Assembly: GCA_027065245.1 (NCBI GenBank)
Contig: JAMOOS010000348.1
Span: 1-5,261 of the forward strand
Direction of reading: 5' to 3'
DNA from: Desulfuromonadaceae bacterium
Lineage (GTDB): Bacteria > Desulfobacterota > Desulfuromonadia > Desulfuromonadales > Desulfuromonadaceae
Length of the DNA stretch: 5,261 nucleotides
Below are positions 1 through 5,261 of the stretch, piece by piece. Made by a program: the position numbers and the translations under genes. Positions within the stretch are counted from its first letter, which is position 1. Every line of letters begins with the position of its first letter. The notes beneath the pieces were generated by a model, which saw only the letters and a list, made by a program, of their open reading frames with translations, was not told the DNA's origin and ran no database searches.

Positions 1-1878
1 GTATTTACCGATCCGCAACAGCATCCCGATCTGGAGGCGGAGGCCAATCAGAAATATGCCATCAAGCCGGTACCGTTCCAGGTGGCTGACCGCTACCAGG
101 CAGCGCTGGTCAACTCCTACTTTTATCTGTTGATAAAATACGGCGACGAGTTTCAGGTGCTCGGATTCAAGGATCTCATCGACGTAAAACAGCAGGGTGA
201 AGGCCATTTCGATGTCGATCTGCGCAATCCTGAATATGAGATCACCCGCTGCATCAAAAAGGTACTCTACGCCAGCAACAGCAGCGGCGATCTGTTCAGT
301 AAAATACCGCGCAAGGTAACTCTCACCGCCTATGTTTCCGCTACCGCCAAGCTGCCAGATTTTCTGCGCAAATTCAAAGGTGAGATGGAAAAACTGGTGG
401 CAGAGCTGAGCAAAAAGGCGGGCGACAAGCTGACTTATAGCGAGATTGATCCGGAGGCCGATGGCGCCAGGGTGGCGCGGCGCATCGAAGCCGACTACGG
501 TTTTATGCCCATGCAGACCGGGCTGTTCGACCGGAACAGCTTCTATTTCTACCTCACCCTCAGCGACGGTGATCAGATGGTGCAGGTGCCGCTGCCACAG
601 GACTTTAGCGCAGATGCGCTCAAGCAGAATCTCAAAGCGGCGTTGCAACGTTTCTCCAGCGGCTATCTTAAAACCGTAGCCCTGGCGCTGCCGTCATCGG
701 CGCGCATGGCACCGTTTATGGCGCAGTTTGGCATGGGCGCCAACGCCAAACATTACGACCTGTTGCGTCATCAGTTAATGCAAAACCACAACGTGCGCGA
801 TATAGACCTCAACCAGCAGCAGGTACCCGACGATGCCGATATTCTGCTGGTGGTGGCAGCGGACGATCTGAACGATAAAGGGCTGTTCGCCATGGATCAG
901 TTTCTCATGCGCGGCGGTACGGTAGTGGTGGCGGCGGCGCCGTTCAAAGTTGATTTCAGCCGTGAGGGTTTGACGGCGGAAAAACAGGACAGCCTTCTGC
1001 TTAAATGGCTGGCGCACAACGGTATAACCATGGAGGAGCAACTGGTGCTGGATGAGCGCAACCAGCCGTTTCCGCTGCCGGTTACCCGCAAGGTAGGCGA
1101 TTTTACCCTGCATGAGCTGCGCCTGATTCCGTATCCATATTTTATCGATGTTTGTGGCGACGGACTCAACCATGCGCTGCCGGTTACCGCCGGGCTCAAC
1201 CGAGTGTTGATGAACTGGGCGGCACCATTGAAATGGGCTGACGACAAGCAGGCGCCGTACACCGTGGTGCCCTTGCTGCAAAGCTCGAACCGGGCGTGGC
1301 TGTCCGATCAGCCCGATCTGCTGCCGCGCTTGAACAAGGATGGCAGCAGCGCCTTTGCCGCGGCGAAAAAACGCGCTGTCTATACACTGGCCGCCAGTGT
1401 GCAGGGGCGGTTTGAGTCGTGGTTTAAAGGGAAAAAATCGCCCCTGGTCGCGGATAAGCAGGCCGATAAAGACAAAAAAGGGAAAAATTCCGCCGCCGAC
1501 AAAAACAAGGCTGACACCATTGCCGCGGTGGTTGAACACTCTCCGGATGCTACCCGCCTGATTGTGTTCTCCAGCGCCGATTTCCTCAGCGATCAGACCC
1601 TGCGTCTGGCGGCCAGTGTCAGCGGGCAAAACGAGCTGGGAGCGTTGCAGGTGGTGGAAAACACCCTCGACTGGGCGCTGGAAGACCCGCAGTTGCTCAC
1701 CATACGCGCCCGTGGTCAATATGTGCGTACTCTGATACCGTTGTCACGGGCGCAGCAGCGCCATTACGAATACCTCCTCTACGCCAGCGTGCTGCTGGGG
1801 CTGCTGCTGGTATTCGCCTGTTATCGGCTGCGGCGCAGCGTGGTGCAAAAACGCTACCGCGCCCTGCTGGCGCAGTAA
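1..1878 (+). CDS. GldG-family ABC transporter auxiliary protein, C-terminal part (5' truncated by window edge)
   Basis: The frame is open from base 1, so the GTG at 82 is an internal valine and not a start; 625 residues are visible. It resembles the GldG / ABC_transp_aux family, large extracytoplasmic proteins that accompany an ABC ATPase and permease, named from the Bacteroidetes gliding and secretion system. Visible support: an opening segment around residues 20-85 with the family's pattern (PVPFQVADR, NSYFYLLIKYGD, LGFKDLIDV, then LRNPEYEITRCIKKVLY), a segment near 296-312 (FAMDQFLMRGG followed by hydrophobic beta residues) like the GldG Rossmann-like core, a Lys/Asp-rich linker at about 476-505, and one transmembrane helix at about 590-609 with a short basic tail. 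Such proteins are usually anchored at both ends; the N-terminal anchor, or a fused permease, would lie left of the window. The transported substrate is unknown. Family assignment is fairly sure, the physiological role is not. Confidence 0.82.
   Translation, partial: VFTDPQQHPDLEAEANQKYAIKPVPFQVADRYQAALVNSYFYLLIKYGDEFQVLGFKDLIDVKQQGEGHFDVDLRNPEYEITRCIKKVLYASNSSGDLFSKIPRKVTLTAYVSATAKLPDFLRKFKGEMEKLVAELSKKAGDKLTYSEIDPEADGARVARRIEADYGFMPMQTGLFDRNSFYFYLTLSDGDQMVQVPLPQDFSADALKQNLKAALQRFSSGYLKTVALALPSSARMAPFMAQFGMGANAKHYDLLRHQLMQNHNVRDIDLNQQQVPDDADILLVVAADDLNDKGLFAMDQFLMRGGTVVVAAAPFKVDFSREGLTAEKQDSLLLKWLAHNGITMEEQLVLDERNQPFPLPVTRKVGDFTLHELRLIPYPYFIDVCGDGLNHALPVTAGLNRVLMNWAAPLKWADDKQAPYTVVPLLQSSNRAWLSDQPDLLPRLNKDGSSAFAAAKKRAVYTLAASVQGRFESWFKGKKSPLVADKQADKDKKGKNSAADKNKADTIAAVVEHSPDATRLIVFSSADFLSDQTLRLAASVSGQNELGALQVVENTLDWALEDPQLLTIRARGQYVRTLIPLSRAQQRHYEYLLYASVLLGLLLVFACYRLRRSVVQKRYRALLAQ
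1426..1515 (+). other. Lys/Asp-rich low-complexity linker inside the GldG-like protein
   Basis: Codons 476-505 of the visible reading frame encode a strongly charged stretch dominated by Lys, Asp, Ala and Gly (for example DKQADKDKKGKN), flanked by ordinary folded-looking sequence. It contains two A-runs, near 1431-1436 and 1474-1479, each adjacent to a GGG triplet. It probably forms a flexible, disordered loop between the main extracytoplasmic domain and the membrane-proximal segment. I see no enzymatic motif in it. Confidence 0.6.
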
Positions 1879-1890
1879 ACGGTAGTTACG

Positions 1891-1913
1891 CAGTCTCAGG
1901 TTTGCCGGGACTG
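1891..1913 (+). terminator. possible weak terminator hairpin 3' of the GldG-like gene
   Basis: CAGTC (1891-1895) pairs with GACTG (1909-1913). The stem continues through a T-G wobble and a C-G pair, then GG/CC beyond a bulged A, closing on a four-base loop (1901-1904). It begins 12 bases after the TAA stop at 1876-1878. Only four T's follow, at 1918-1921 after GTGG, so the U-tract is weak. It may be a backup terminator, an RNA end-protecting hairpin, or chance. Confidence 0.3.
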
Positions 1914-1933
1914 GTGGTTTTGCTTGGGCATTT

Positions 1934-1984
1934 ACGGGCGAATCGGCTATGGTGTGCGGTAAGTGGCAGGTTCGCCCGTTTTTT
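1934..1984 (+). terminator. rho-independent terminator-like hairpin between the GldG-like and amidohydrolase genes
   Basis: ACGGGCGAA at 1934-1942 is perfectly complementary to TTCGCCCGT at 1971-1979. The 9-bp GC-rich stem is followed immediately by a run of six T's (1979-1984). The loop is 28 bases, long for an intrinsic terminator, which lowers confidence. It would end transcription of the upstream GldG-like gene. The T-run stops only 18 bases before the amidohydrolase ATG, so it could also act as a leader terminator that the downstream genes must read through. Confidence 0.6.
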
Positions 1985-1992
1985 CTGCTCAC

Positions 1993-1998
1993 AGGGGA
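1993..1998 (+). promoter_or_regulatory. ribosome binding site of the amidohydrolase gene
   Basis: AGGGGA lies four bases before the ATG at 2003. It decides the start in favour of 2003 over the in-frame ATG at 1949, which lies inside the terminator-like loop and would put 18 unlikely residues in front of the signal sequence. Confidence 0.75.
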
Positions 1999-2002
1999 AG
2001 TT

Positions 2003-3010
2003 ATGAAAAAAATACTACTGCTGGTGCTGCTGGCGCTGCTGGGGGCGGCGTCACTGGTGGGGGCCGTGCCGCCGCCGCTGGTGGATGGCGAAGTGCACAT
2101 CCTTGATTTCAACCAGAGCAGCGACGGACTGGAGCGCTTTATCACCGTTATGGACGCCAACGGTGTCAGCGCCGCTTGGGTAATGGGTGCGCCGTTACAG
2201 AAGATGTGGCAGGAGCACGCGCCGCGTCGCCCCGTCGCCTATGAGTCCGATGACGCGCCGGTGTACTACTACAGTGCCACCGATGTCATTGTCGCCCGGC
2301 AGGTACTGAAGCTGCCGCCGCACCAGCGTCGCCGGCTGTATCCTTTCATCTGCGGCTTTAATCCCACCGACCGCAACGGAGTCCGTCATATCCGCCTGAT
2401 GCTGGAGTTGTATCCGGGGCTGTGGCGCGGTATCGGCGAAATTCTCACCCGTCACGATGCCCTTACCCGGTTGACCTACGGCGAAACCGCCCGTGCCGAC
2501 CATCCGGCGCTGGATGCAGTGTATGAACTGGCCGCTGAGCGCCATCTGCCGGTGTTGCTGCACAGCAATATCACCAGTACCCGCGAGACCGATTTTATCT
2601 ACCAGGGCGAGGTGGAGCGCGCCGTGGCGCGTCATCCCGCCACCACCTTCATCTGGGCCCACGCCGGCTGCGCCGCCAACATTGAGCGGCGCCAGCATCT
2701 TGACAATCTGGCGGCGCAGGTGGAACGGCTGCTGCGGCAATATGCCAATCTCAACATTATGCTGTCGTGGACTCTGGTAAGCCATTACCTGCTCGATGGC
2801 AGTGGCAAAGCGCAACCGCTCTGGGTGACGCTGGTGCGGCGTTACCCGCGCCGTTTCCTCGTCGGCAGCGATATTGTCGGTCGCTGGGATAAACAGGCGG
2901 CGGCGCTGGACAGGGTGAGAACCTTTCTCGCCGCCCTGCCGCCGGAAGTGGCGGCACTGGTGGCGCGTGATAACGCGCTGCGTCTGGTTGGTGGCGGAAA
3001 GGACGGTTAG
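2003..3010 (+). CDS. exported amidohydrolase-2 family TIM-barrel protein with an E-x-H metal motif
   Basis: The protein has 335 residues, a normal length for the amidohydrolase-2 (COG2159-type) family of metal-dependent hydrolases and decarboxylases. Residues 1-21 look like a signal sequence: two lysines, then about 16 hydrophobic residues, with possible signal peptidase I cleavage after V-G-A (A21). No lipobox cysteine is present. It therefore probably acts in the periplasm or stays membrane-anchored. Barrel motifs follow in order: DGEVHI (E30, H32; strand 1), GIGEI (143-147), LLHSN (H187; strand 5), FIWAHAG (H220; strand 6), GSD (D290; strand 8) and a terminal DNALRLV helix typical of the family. 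Strand 1 usually carries H-x-H; here the first ligand is Glu, as in gamma-resorcylate decarboxylase-type members. The substrate cannot be told. The start is set by the AGGGGA site. The small hydrolase gene follows four bases after the stop, suggesting an operon. Confidence 0.85.
   Translation: MKKILLLVLLALLGAASLVGAVPPPLVDGEVHILDFNQSSDGLERFITVMDANGVSAAWVMGAPLQKMWQEHAPRRPVAYESDDAPVYYYSATDVIVARQVLKLPPHQRRRLYPFICGFNPTDRNGVRHIRLMLELYPGLWRGIGEILTRHDALTRLTYGETARADHPALDAVYELAAERHLPVLLHSNITSTRETDFIYQGEVERAVARHPATTFIWAHAGCAANIERRQHLDNLAAQVERLLRQYANLNIMLSWTLVSHYLLDGSGKAQPLWVTLVRRYPRRFLVGSDIVGRWDKQAAALDRVRTFLAALPPEVAALVARDNALRLVGGGKDG
2998..3003 (+). promoter_or_regulatory. ribosome binding site of the small alpha/beta hydrolase, inside the amidohydrolase 3' end
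   Basis: AAAGGA sits 11 bases before the ATG at 3015, overlapping the last codons of the amidohydrolase gene. The stop at 3008-3010 lies between this site and the start, an arrangement typical of translational coupling. The site supports 3015 over the upstream in-frame ATG at 2967. Confidence 0.6.
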
Positions 3011-3014
3011 TTGT

Positions 3015-3524
3015 ATGAAAGTAATTTTTTCTCACGGCAAGGAGAGCGGCCCGTGGGGGACAAAAATTCAGCGTTTGGCAACCATTGCCGAACAACACGG
3101 CTGTCAGGTTATCAGTGTCGATTACACCGACAGCACCGACCCGGACCAGCGGGTGGAACGCCTTGTGGCCCTGTTGCGGCAGCAAGATGAAGAGTTCGTG
3201 CTGGTTGGCTCCAGTATGGGCGGCTATGTGGCGCTGGTGGCGGCGGCGCAGGTGGTGGCGCGGGCGCTATTCCTCATGGCGCCGGCGCTGTATATCCCCG
3301 GTTATGCCTGTCACAGCTACGCCACCGACCTGAACGTGGAAATTGTCCACGGCTGGGATGACGCCATCATCCCGCACGAATTGTCAATCCGTTATGCCCG
3401 CCACGCCAACTGCCCGCTCCATCTCATCCCCGGCGACCACAGCCTGGTCTCATCCCTGGATACAGTTGCCGGGTTGTTTGCTGTCTTTTTGCGCCGCCAT
3501 CTTGATCTCGGTAGTTGTCGGTAA
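3015..3524 (+). CDS. YqiA/YcfP-like small alpha/beta-fold hydrolase
   Basis: The protein has 169 residues, very short for an alpha/beta hydrolase but normal for the YqiA/YcfP-like minimal esterase group. A complete catalytic set is visible: an oxyanion-side SHGKES motif at 7-12, the nucleophile elbow G-S-S-M-G-G at 65-70 with S67 as nucleophile, HGWDDAIIP at 112-120 with D116 as the likely acid, and GDHSL at 140-144 with H142 as the likely base. There is no signal peptide or membrane helix, so it is predicted cytoplasmic. The opening SHGKESGPWGTKI is characteristic of a proteobacterial group usually annotated only as alpha/beta hydrolase; the natural ester or thioester substrate is unknown. 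ATG 3015 was chosen because the family begins M-x-V-I-x-S-H-G and a ribosome site precedes it. It directly follows the amidohydrolase gene, and its TAA abuts the stop of the convergent SNF2 gene. Confidence 0.86.
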   Translation: MKVIFSHGKESGPWGTKIQRLATIAEQHGCQVISVDYTDSTDPDQRVERLVALLRQQDEEFVLVGSSMGGYVALVAAAQVVARALFLMAPALYIPGYACHSYATDLNVEIVHGWDDAIIPHELSIRYARHANCPLHLIPGDHSLVSSLDTVAGLFAVFLRRHLDLGSCR

Positions 3525-3528
3525 CTAC
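3511..3528. other. small inverted repeat spanning the convergent stop codons
   Basis: GTAGTT (3511-3516) and AACTAC (3523-3528) form a 6-bp stem with a six-base loop, exactly over the junction of the two abutting stop codons. No T-run follows on either strand, so it is not a convincing intrinsic terminator. It could be a weak bidirectional pause or RNA-end hairpin, or chance arising from the two stop contexts. Confidence 0.25.
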
Positions 3529-5261
3529 TCGCCGTTCAGCAGTGCCAGCAAGTCTTCGCCGCTAAGTTTGCTGGCTTCATTCTGGTCGGTGTCGCTGTAG
3601 ACGCCGTCGGCCAACTGCTGTTTTTTCTCCTGCATGGCGACTATTTTTTCCTCCACCGTACCGGTGGCTATCAGTTTGTAGACAAAAACCGGTTTGTCCT
3701 GGCCGATGCGGTGAGCGCGGTCGGTGGCCTGGTTTTCCACCGCCGGGTTCCACCACGGATCGTAGTGGATGACAGTGTCGGCGGCAGTCAGGTTCAGACC
3801 GACTCCGCCGGCTTTGAGGCTGACAAGAAACAGCGGCACTGTGCCGTTTTGAAAGCGGTTGATGGCTTCATCCCGTTTACGGGTGCGTCCGGTCAATTTG
3901 CTGTAGGGAATTTTGCGTGTTTTCAGCTCCTGCTCTATCAGGGTCAGCATGGAGGTAAACTGGGAAAACAGCAGAATTTTGCGTCCTTCTTCCAGCTGGG
4001 TTTCCAGCATGGCCAGCAGGCGTTCCAGCTTGGCCGATTCATGTACATCCTTGTTTATTTTGAGCAGGCGCGGGTCGCAACATACCTGCCGCAGTTTGAG
4101 CAGGGCGTCGAGGATTTCGATGTGACTGTTCTGCAGCCCTTTCTGCGCCAGCAGGGTACGCACCTTTTTGGACATGGCACTGCGCACCGTTTCGTACAGT
4201 TTGCTTTGTGCCGGGCCCAGTTCGATGGCGCACAAAATGGTGGTTTTCTCCGGCAGTTCATCCGCCACTTGTTGTTTGTTGCGTCGCAGGATAAACGGCA
4301 GCAGGCGGCGTTGCAGTTCCTGACGGCGTTCGCTGTCGTTGTGCTGTTCTATCGGTTTGCGGAACAGTTTGTTAAACCGTTTCTGCGAGCCGAGAAAGCC
4401 CGGCATCAAAAAGCGGAATAGCGACCACAGCTCGCCGAGGTGGTTTTCCACCGGCGTACCGGTGAGACACAGGCGCAACGGGGCATCGATGGCACAGGCT
4501 ACCTGGCTCACTTTGGCCTGAGGATTTTTAATCATCTGTGCTTCGTCAAGAATGATGGCGGCGTATGGACGCGCCAGGTGGAGTTTTTGGTCGCGGTTGA
4601 GCAGGGCGTAGCTGGTAATGATGAGATCGTAGTTGTCCAACTGTTCAAAGTACTGCTGGCGGTCGCTACCGTGTAGTACCAACAGTTTCAGCTCGGGGGT
4701 GAAACGCTGCGCTTCGCGCTGCCAGTTGCTCAGCACGCTGGTAGGGGCGACAATGAGTGCCGGGGCGTTCAGGCGTCCTTGTTCTTTTTCCAGCAGCAGG
4801 TGCGCCAGAGTCTGGATGGTTTTGCCCAGCCCCATATCATCGGCCAGAATGCCGTTGAACTGATACTCGCGCAGAAACTGCAGCCACGCCAGACCCTGAC
4901 TCTGATAGTTGCGCAAGGTGGCTTGCAGCCCCGCTGGCGGCGTTACCGCGCTGATGCCGGTAAAATTTCTCAGTTTGTGTGCCAGTTGCCGCAGTTGTTC
5001 GCCGCCGCGCCACTGTACCTCATCGCCGTGCTCTTGCAGGTGTTGTTCCAGCTGGCCGAGCTGATGTGCCTGGCTGCGGTGTAGTTTAAGCTGTCCATCC
5101 GCATTCAGGCTGGTGCCGTCAAACAGTTCCACCAAGGCGCCAACCACCGGTTCTATCAGTTCATTAGGGCAGTGCAGCCAACTGCCGTCGTCGAGTTTTG
5201 CCAGCAGCGGTTCATTGCTGTCGCCGCGCTCCAGCCATTGAACCAGCAGGGGGAGCAGCGC
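3525..5261 (-). CDS. SNF2-family (Swi2/Snf2, HepA-like) DNA-dependent ATPase/helicase, C-terminal part (5' truncated by window edge)
   Basis: The minus-strand frame is open through base 5261, so the GTG at 5147 is internal; 578 residues are visible, counted here from the window edge. All SNF2 core motifs are present: DDMGLGKT at 141-148 (motif I, bases 4818-4841), APTSVLSNW at about 172-180 (Ia), DEAQ at 239-242 (II), LTGTPVENHLGELWSLF at 266-282 (III), LLFSQF at about 430-435 (IV), SLKAGGVGLNLT at 481-492 (V) and QATDRAHRIGQ at 511-521 (VI). The segment before residue 110 is an alpha-rich stretch usual in bacterial SNF2 proteins; a further N-terminal region, often with a SWIM zinc finger in this group, would lie right of the window. 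Such ATPases translocate on duplex DNA and remodel protein-DNA complexes, and most are not processive unwinders. The specific role is unknown. All visible motifs are intact, so it looks functional. Its promoter is outside the window, and the gene is convergent with the hydrolase gene with no gap. Confidence 0.93.
   Translation of the reverse strand, partial: ALLPLLVQWLERGDSNEPLLAKLDDGSWLHCPNELIEPVVGALVELFDGTSLNADGQLKLHRSQAHQLGQLEQHLQEHGDEVQWRGGEQLRQLAHKLRNFTGISAVTPPAGLQATLRNYQSQGLAWLQFLREYQFNGILADDMGLGKTIQTLAHLLLEKEQGRLNAPALIVAPTSVLSNWQREAQRFTPELKLLVLHGSDRQQYFEQLDNYDLIITSYALLNRDQKLHLARPYAAIILDEAQMIKNPQAKVSQVACAIDAPLRLCLTGTPVENHLGELWSLFRFLMPGFLGSQKRFNKLFRKPIEQHNDSERRQELQRRLLPFILRRNKQQVADELPEKTTILCAIELGPAQSKLYETVRSAMSKKVRTLLAQKGLQNSHIEILDALLKLRQVCCDPRLLKINKDVHESAKLERLLAMLETQLEEGRKILLFSQFTSMLTLIEQELKTRKIPYSKLTGRTRKRDEAINRFQNGTVPLFLVSLKAGGVGLNLTAADTVIHYDPWWNPAVENQATDRAHRIGQDKPVFVYKLIATGTVEEKIVAMQEKKQQLADGVYSDTDQNEASKLSGEDLLALLNGE

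Noticed and set aside
1474..1480. Possible programmed frameshift site at the A6-G run in the Lys-rich linker
   Set aside because: In the reading frame the codons are GAC AAA AAA GGG, which does not fit the A-AAA-AAG slippery heptamer phase, and the frame continues intact to a sensible transmembrane C-terminus.
775..1719. 314-codon open frame on the minus strand opposite the GldG-like gene
   Set aside because: It is fully antisense to a well-supported coding frame, its translation shows no recognisable domain, and its composition fits a shadow of GC-rich codon bias.
1911..1925. Possible sigma-54 promoter (TGG...TTGCTT)
   Set aside because: The spacing between the GG and GC doublets is 7 bases, not the required 10.
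1924..1953. Possible sigma-70 promoter (TTGGGC, 18 bp, TATGGT)
   Set aside because: The -35 matches consensus at only three positions and the -10 at four, so it is too weak to list as a feature; it is kept only as part of the hairpin hypothesis.
1949..2002. Upstream in-frame ATG at 1949 as the amidohydrolase start
   Set aside because: It has no good ribosome site, falls in the terminator-like loop, and would place 18 residues before a textbook signal sequence that starts at 2003.
2195..2815. 206-codon minus-strand open frame opposite the amidohydrolase gene
   Set aside because: It lies entirely within the amidohydrolase gene, whose motifs are clear in the other frame, and shows no motif of its own.
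2967..3014. Upstream in-frame ATG at 2967 as the alpha/beta hydrolase start
   Set aside because: It would overlap the amidohydrolase gene by more than 40 bases and add residues not seen in the family; ATG 3015 has a ribosome site and a family-typical N-terminus.
3711..4421. 236-codon plus-strand open frame opposite the SNF2 gene
   Set aside because: The complementary strand encodes intact SNF2 motifs across the same bases, and this translation has no domain signal.
3525..5261. SNF2 gene as part of a defence system such as DISARM
   Set aside because: No methyltransferase, DUF1998, phospholipase D or other defence partner gene is visible; the neighbours are ordinary metabolic-type genes.

Overview
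The window looks like ordinary chromosome from a gammaproteobacterium. The evidence is the moderately GC-rich coding DNA, the proteobacterial character of all four proteins and the tight gene packing. No genus can be named from it. I see no RNA gene, insertion sequence, CRISPR array, phage gene or recognisable defence cluster.

Layout: (1) Positions 1-1878 (+) hold the 3' part of a gene for a GldG-type auxiliary protein of an ABC transport system, open at the left edge and ending in one transmembrane helix. (2) Positions 1879-2002 are a 124-base gap with two candidate hairpins. The second is a perfect 9-bp stem followed by six T's that ends only 18 bases before the next start codon. (3) Positions 2003-3010 (+) encode an amidohydrolase-2 family TIM-barrel protein with an N-terminal signal sequence. 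Its first metal motif reads E-x-H rather than H-x-H. (4) Positions 3015-3524 (+) encode a very small YqiA/YcfP-like alpha/beta hydrolase, four bases after the previous stop. (5) Positions 3525-5261 (-) hold the C-terminal part of a SNF2-family DNA-dependent ATPase, open at the right edge. Its stop codon directly abuts the hydrolase stop.

How they work together: the two hydrolases are almost certainly cotranscribed and probably translationally coupled, but their substrates are unknown and they probably act in different compartments (envelope versus cytoplasm). The GldG-like protein belongs with ABC ATPase and permease partners expected to the left of the window. The terminator suggests that unit ends at 1878. 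The SNF2 ATPase is an independent convergent gene. I did not find a clear previously undescribed system. The points most worth a second look are the terminator-like hairpin in front of the amidohydrolase, the E-x-H metal site in an exported amidohydrolase, and the zero-base convergent junction.
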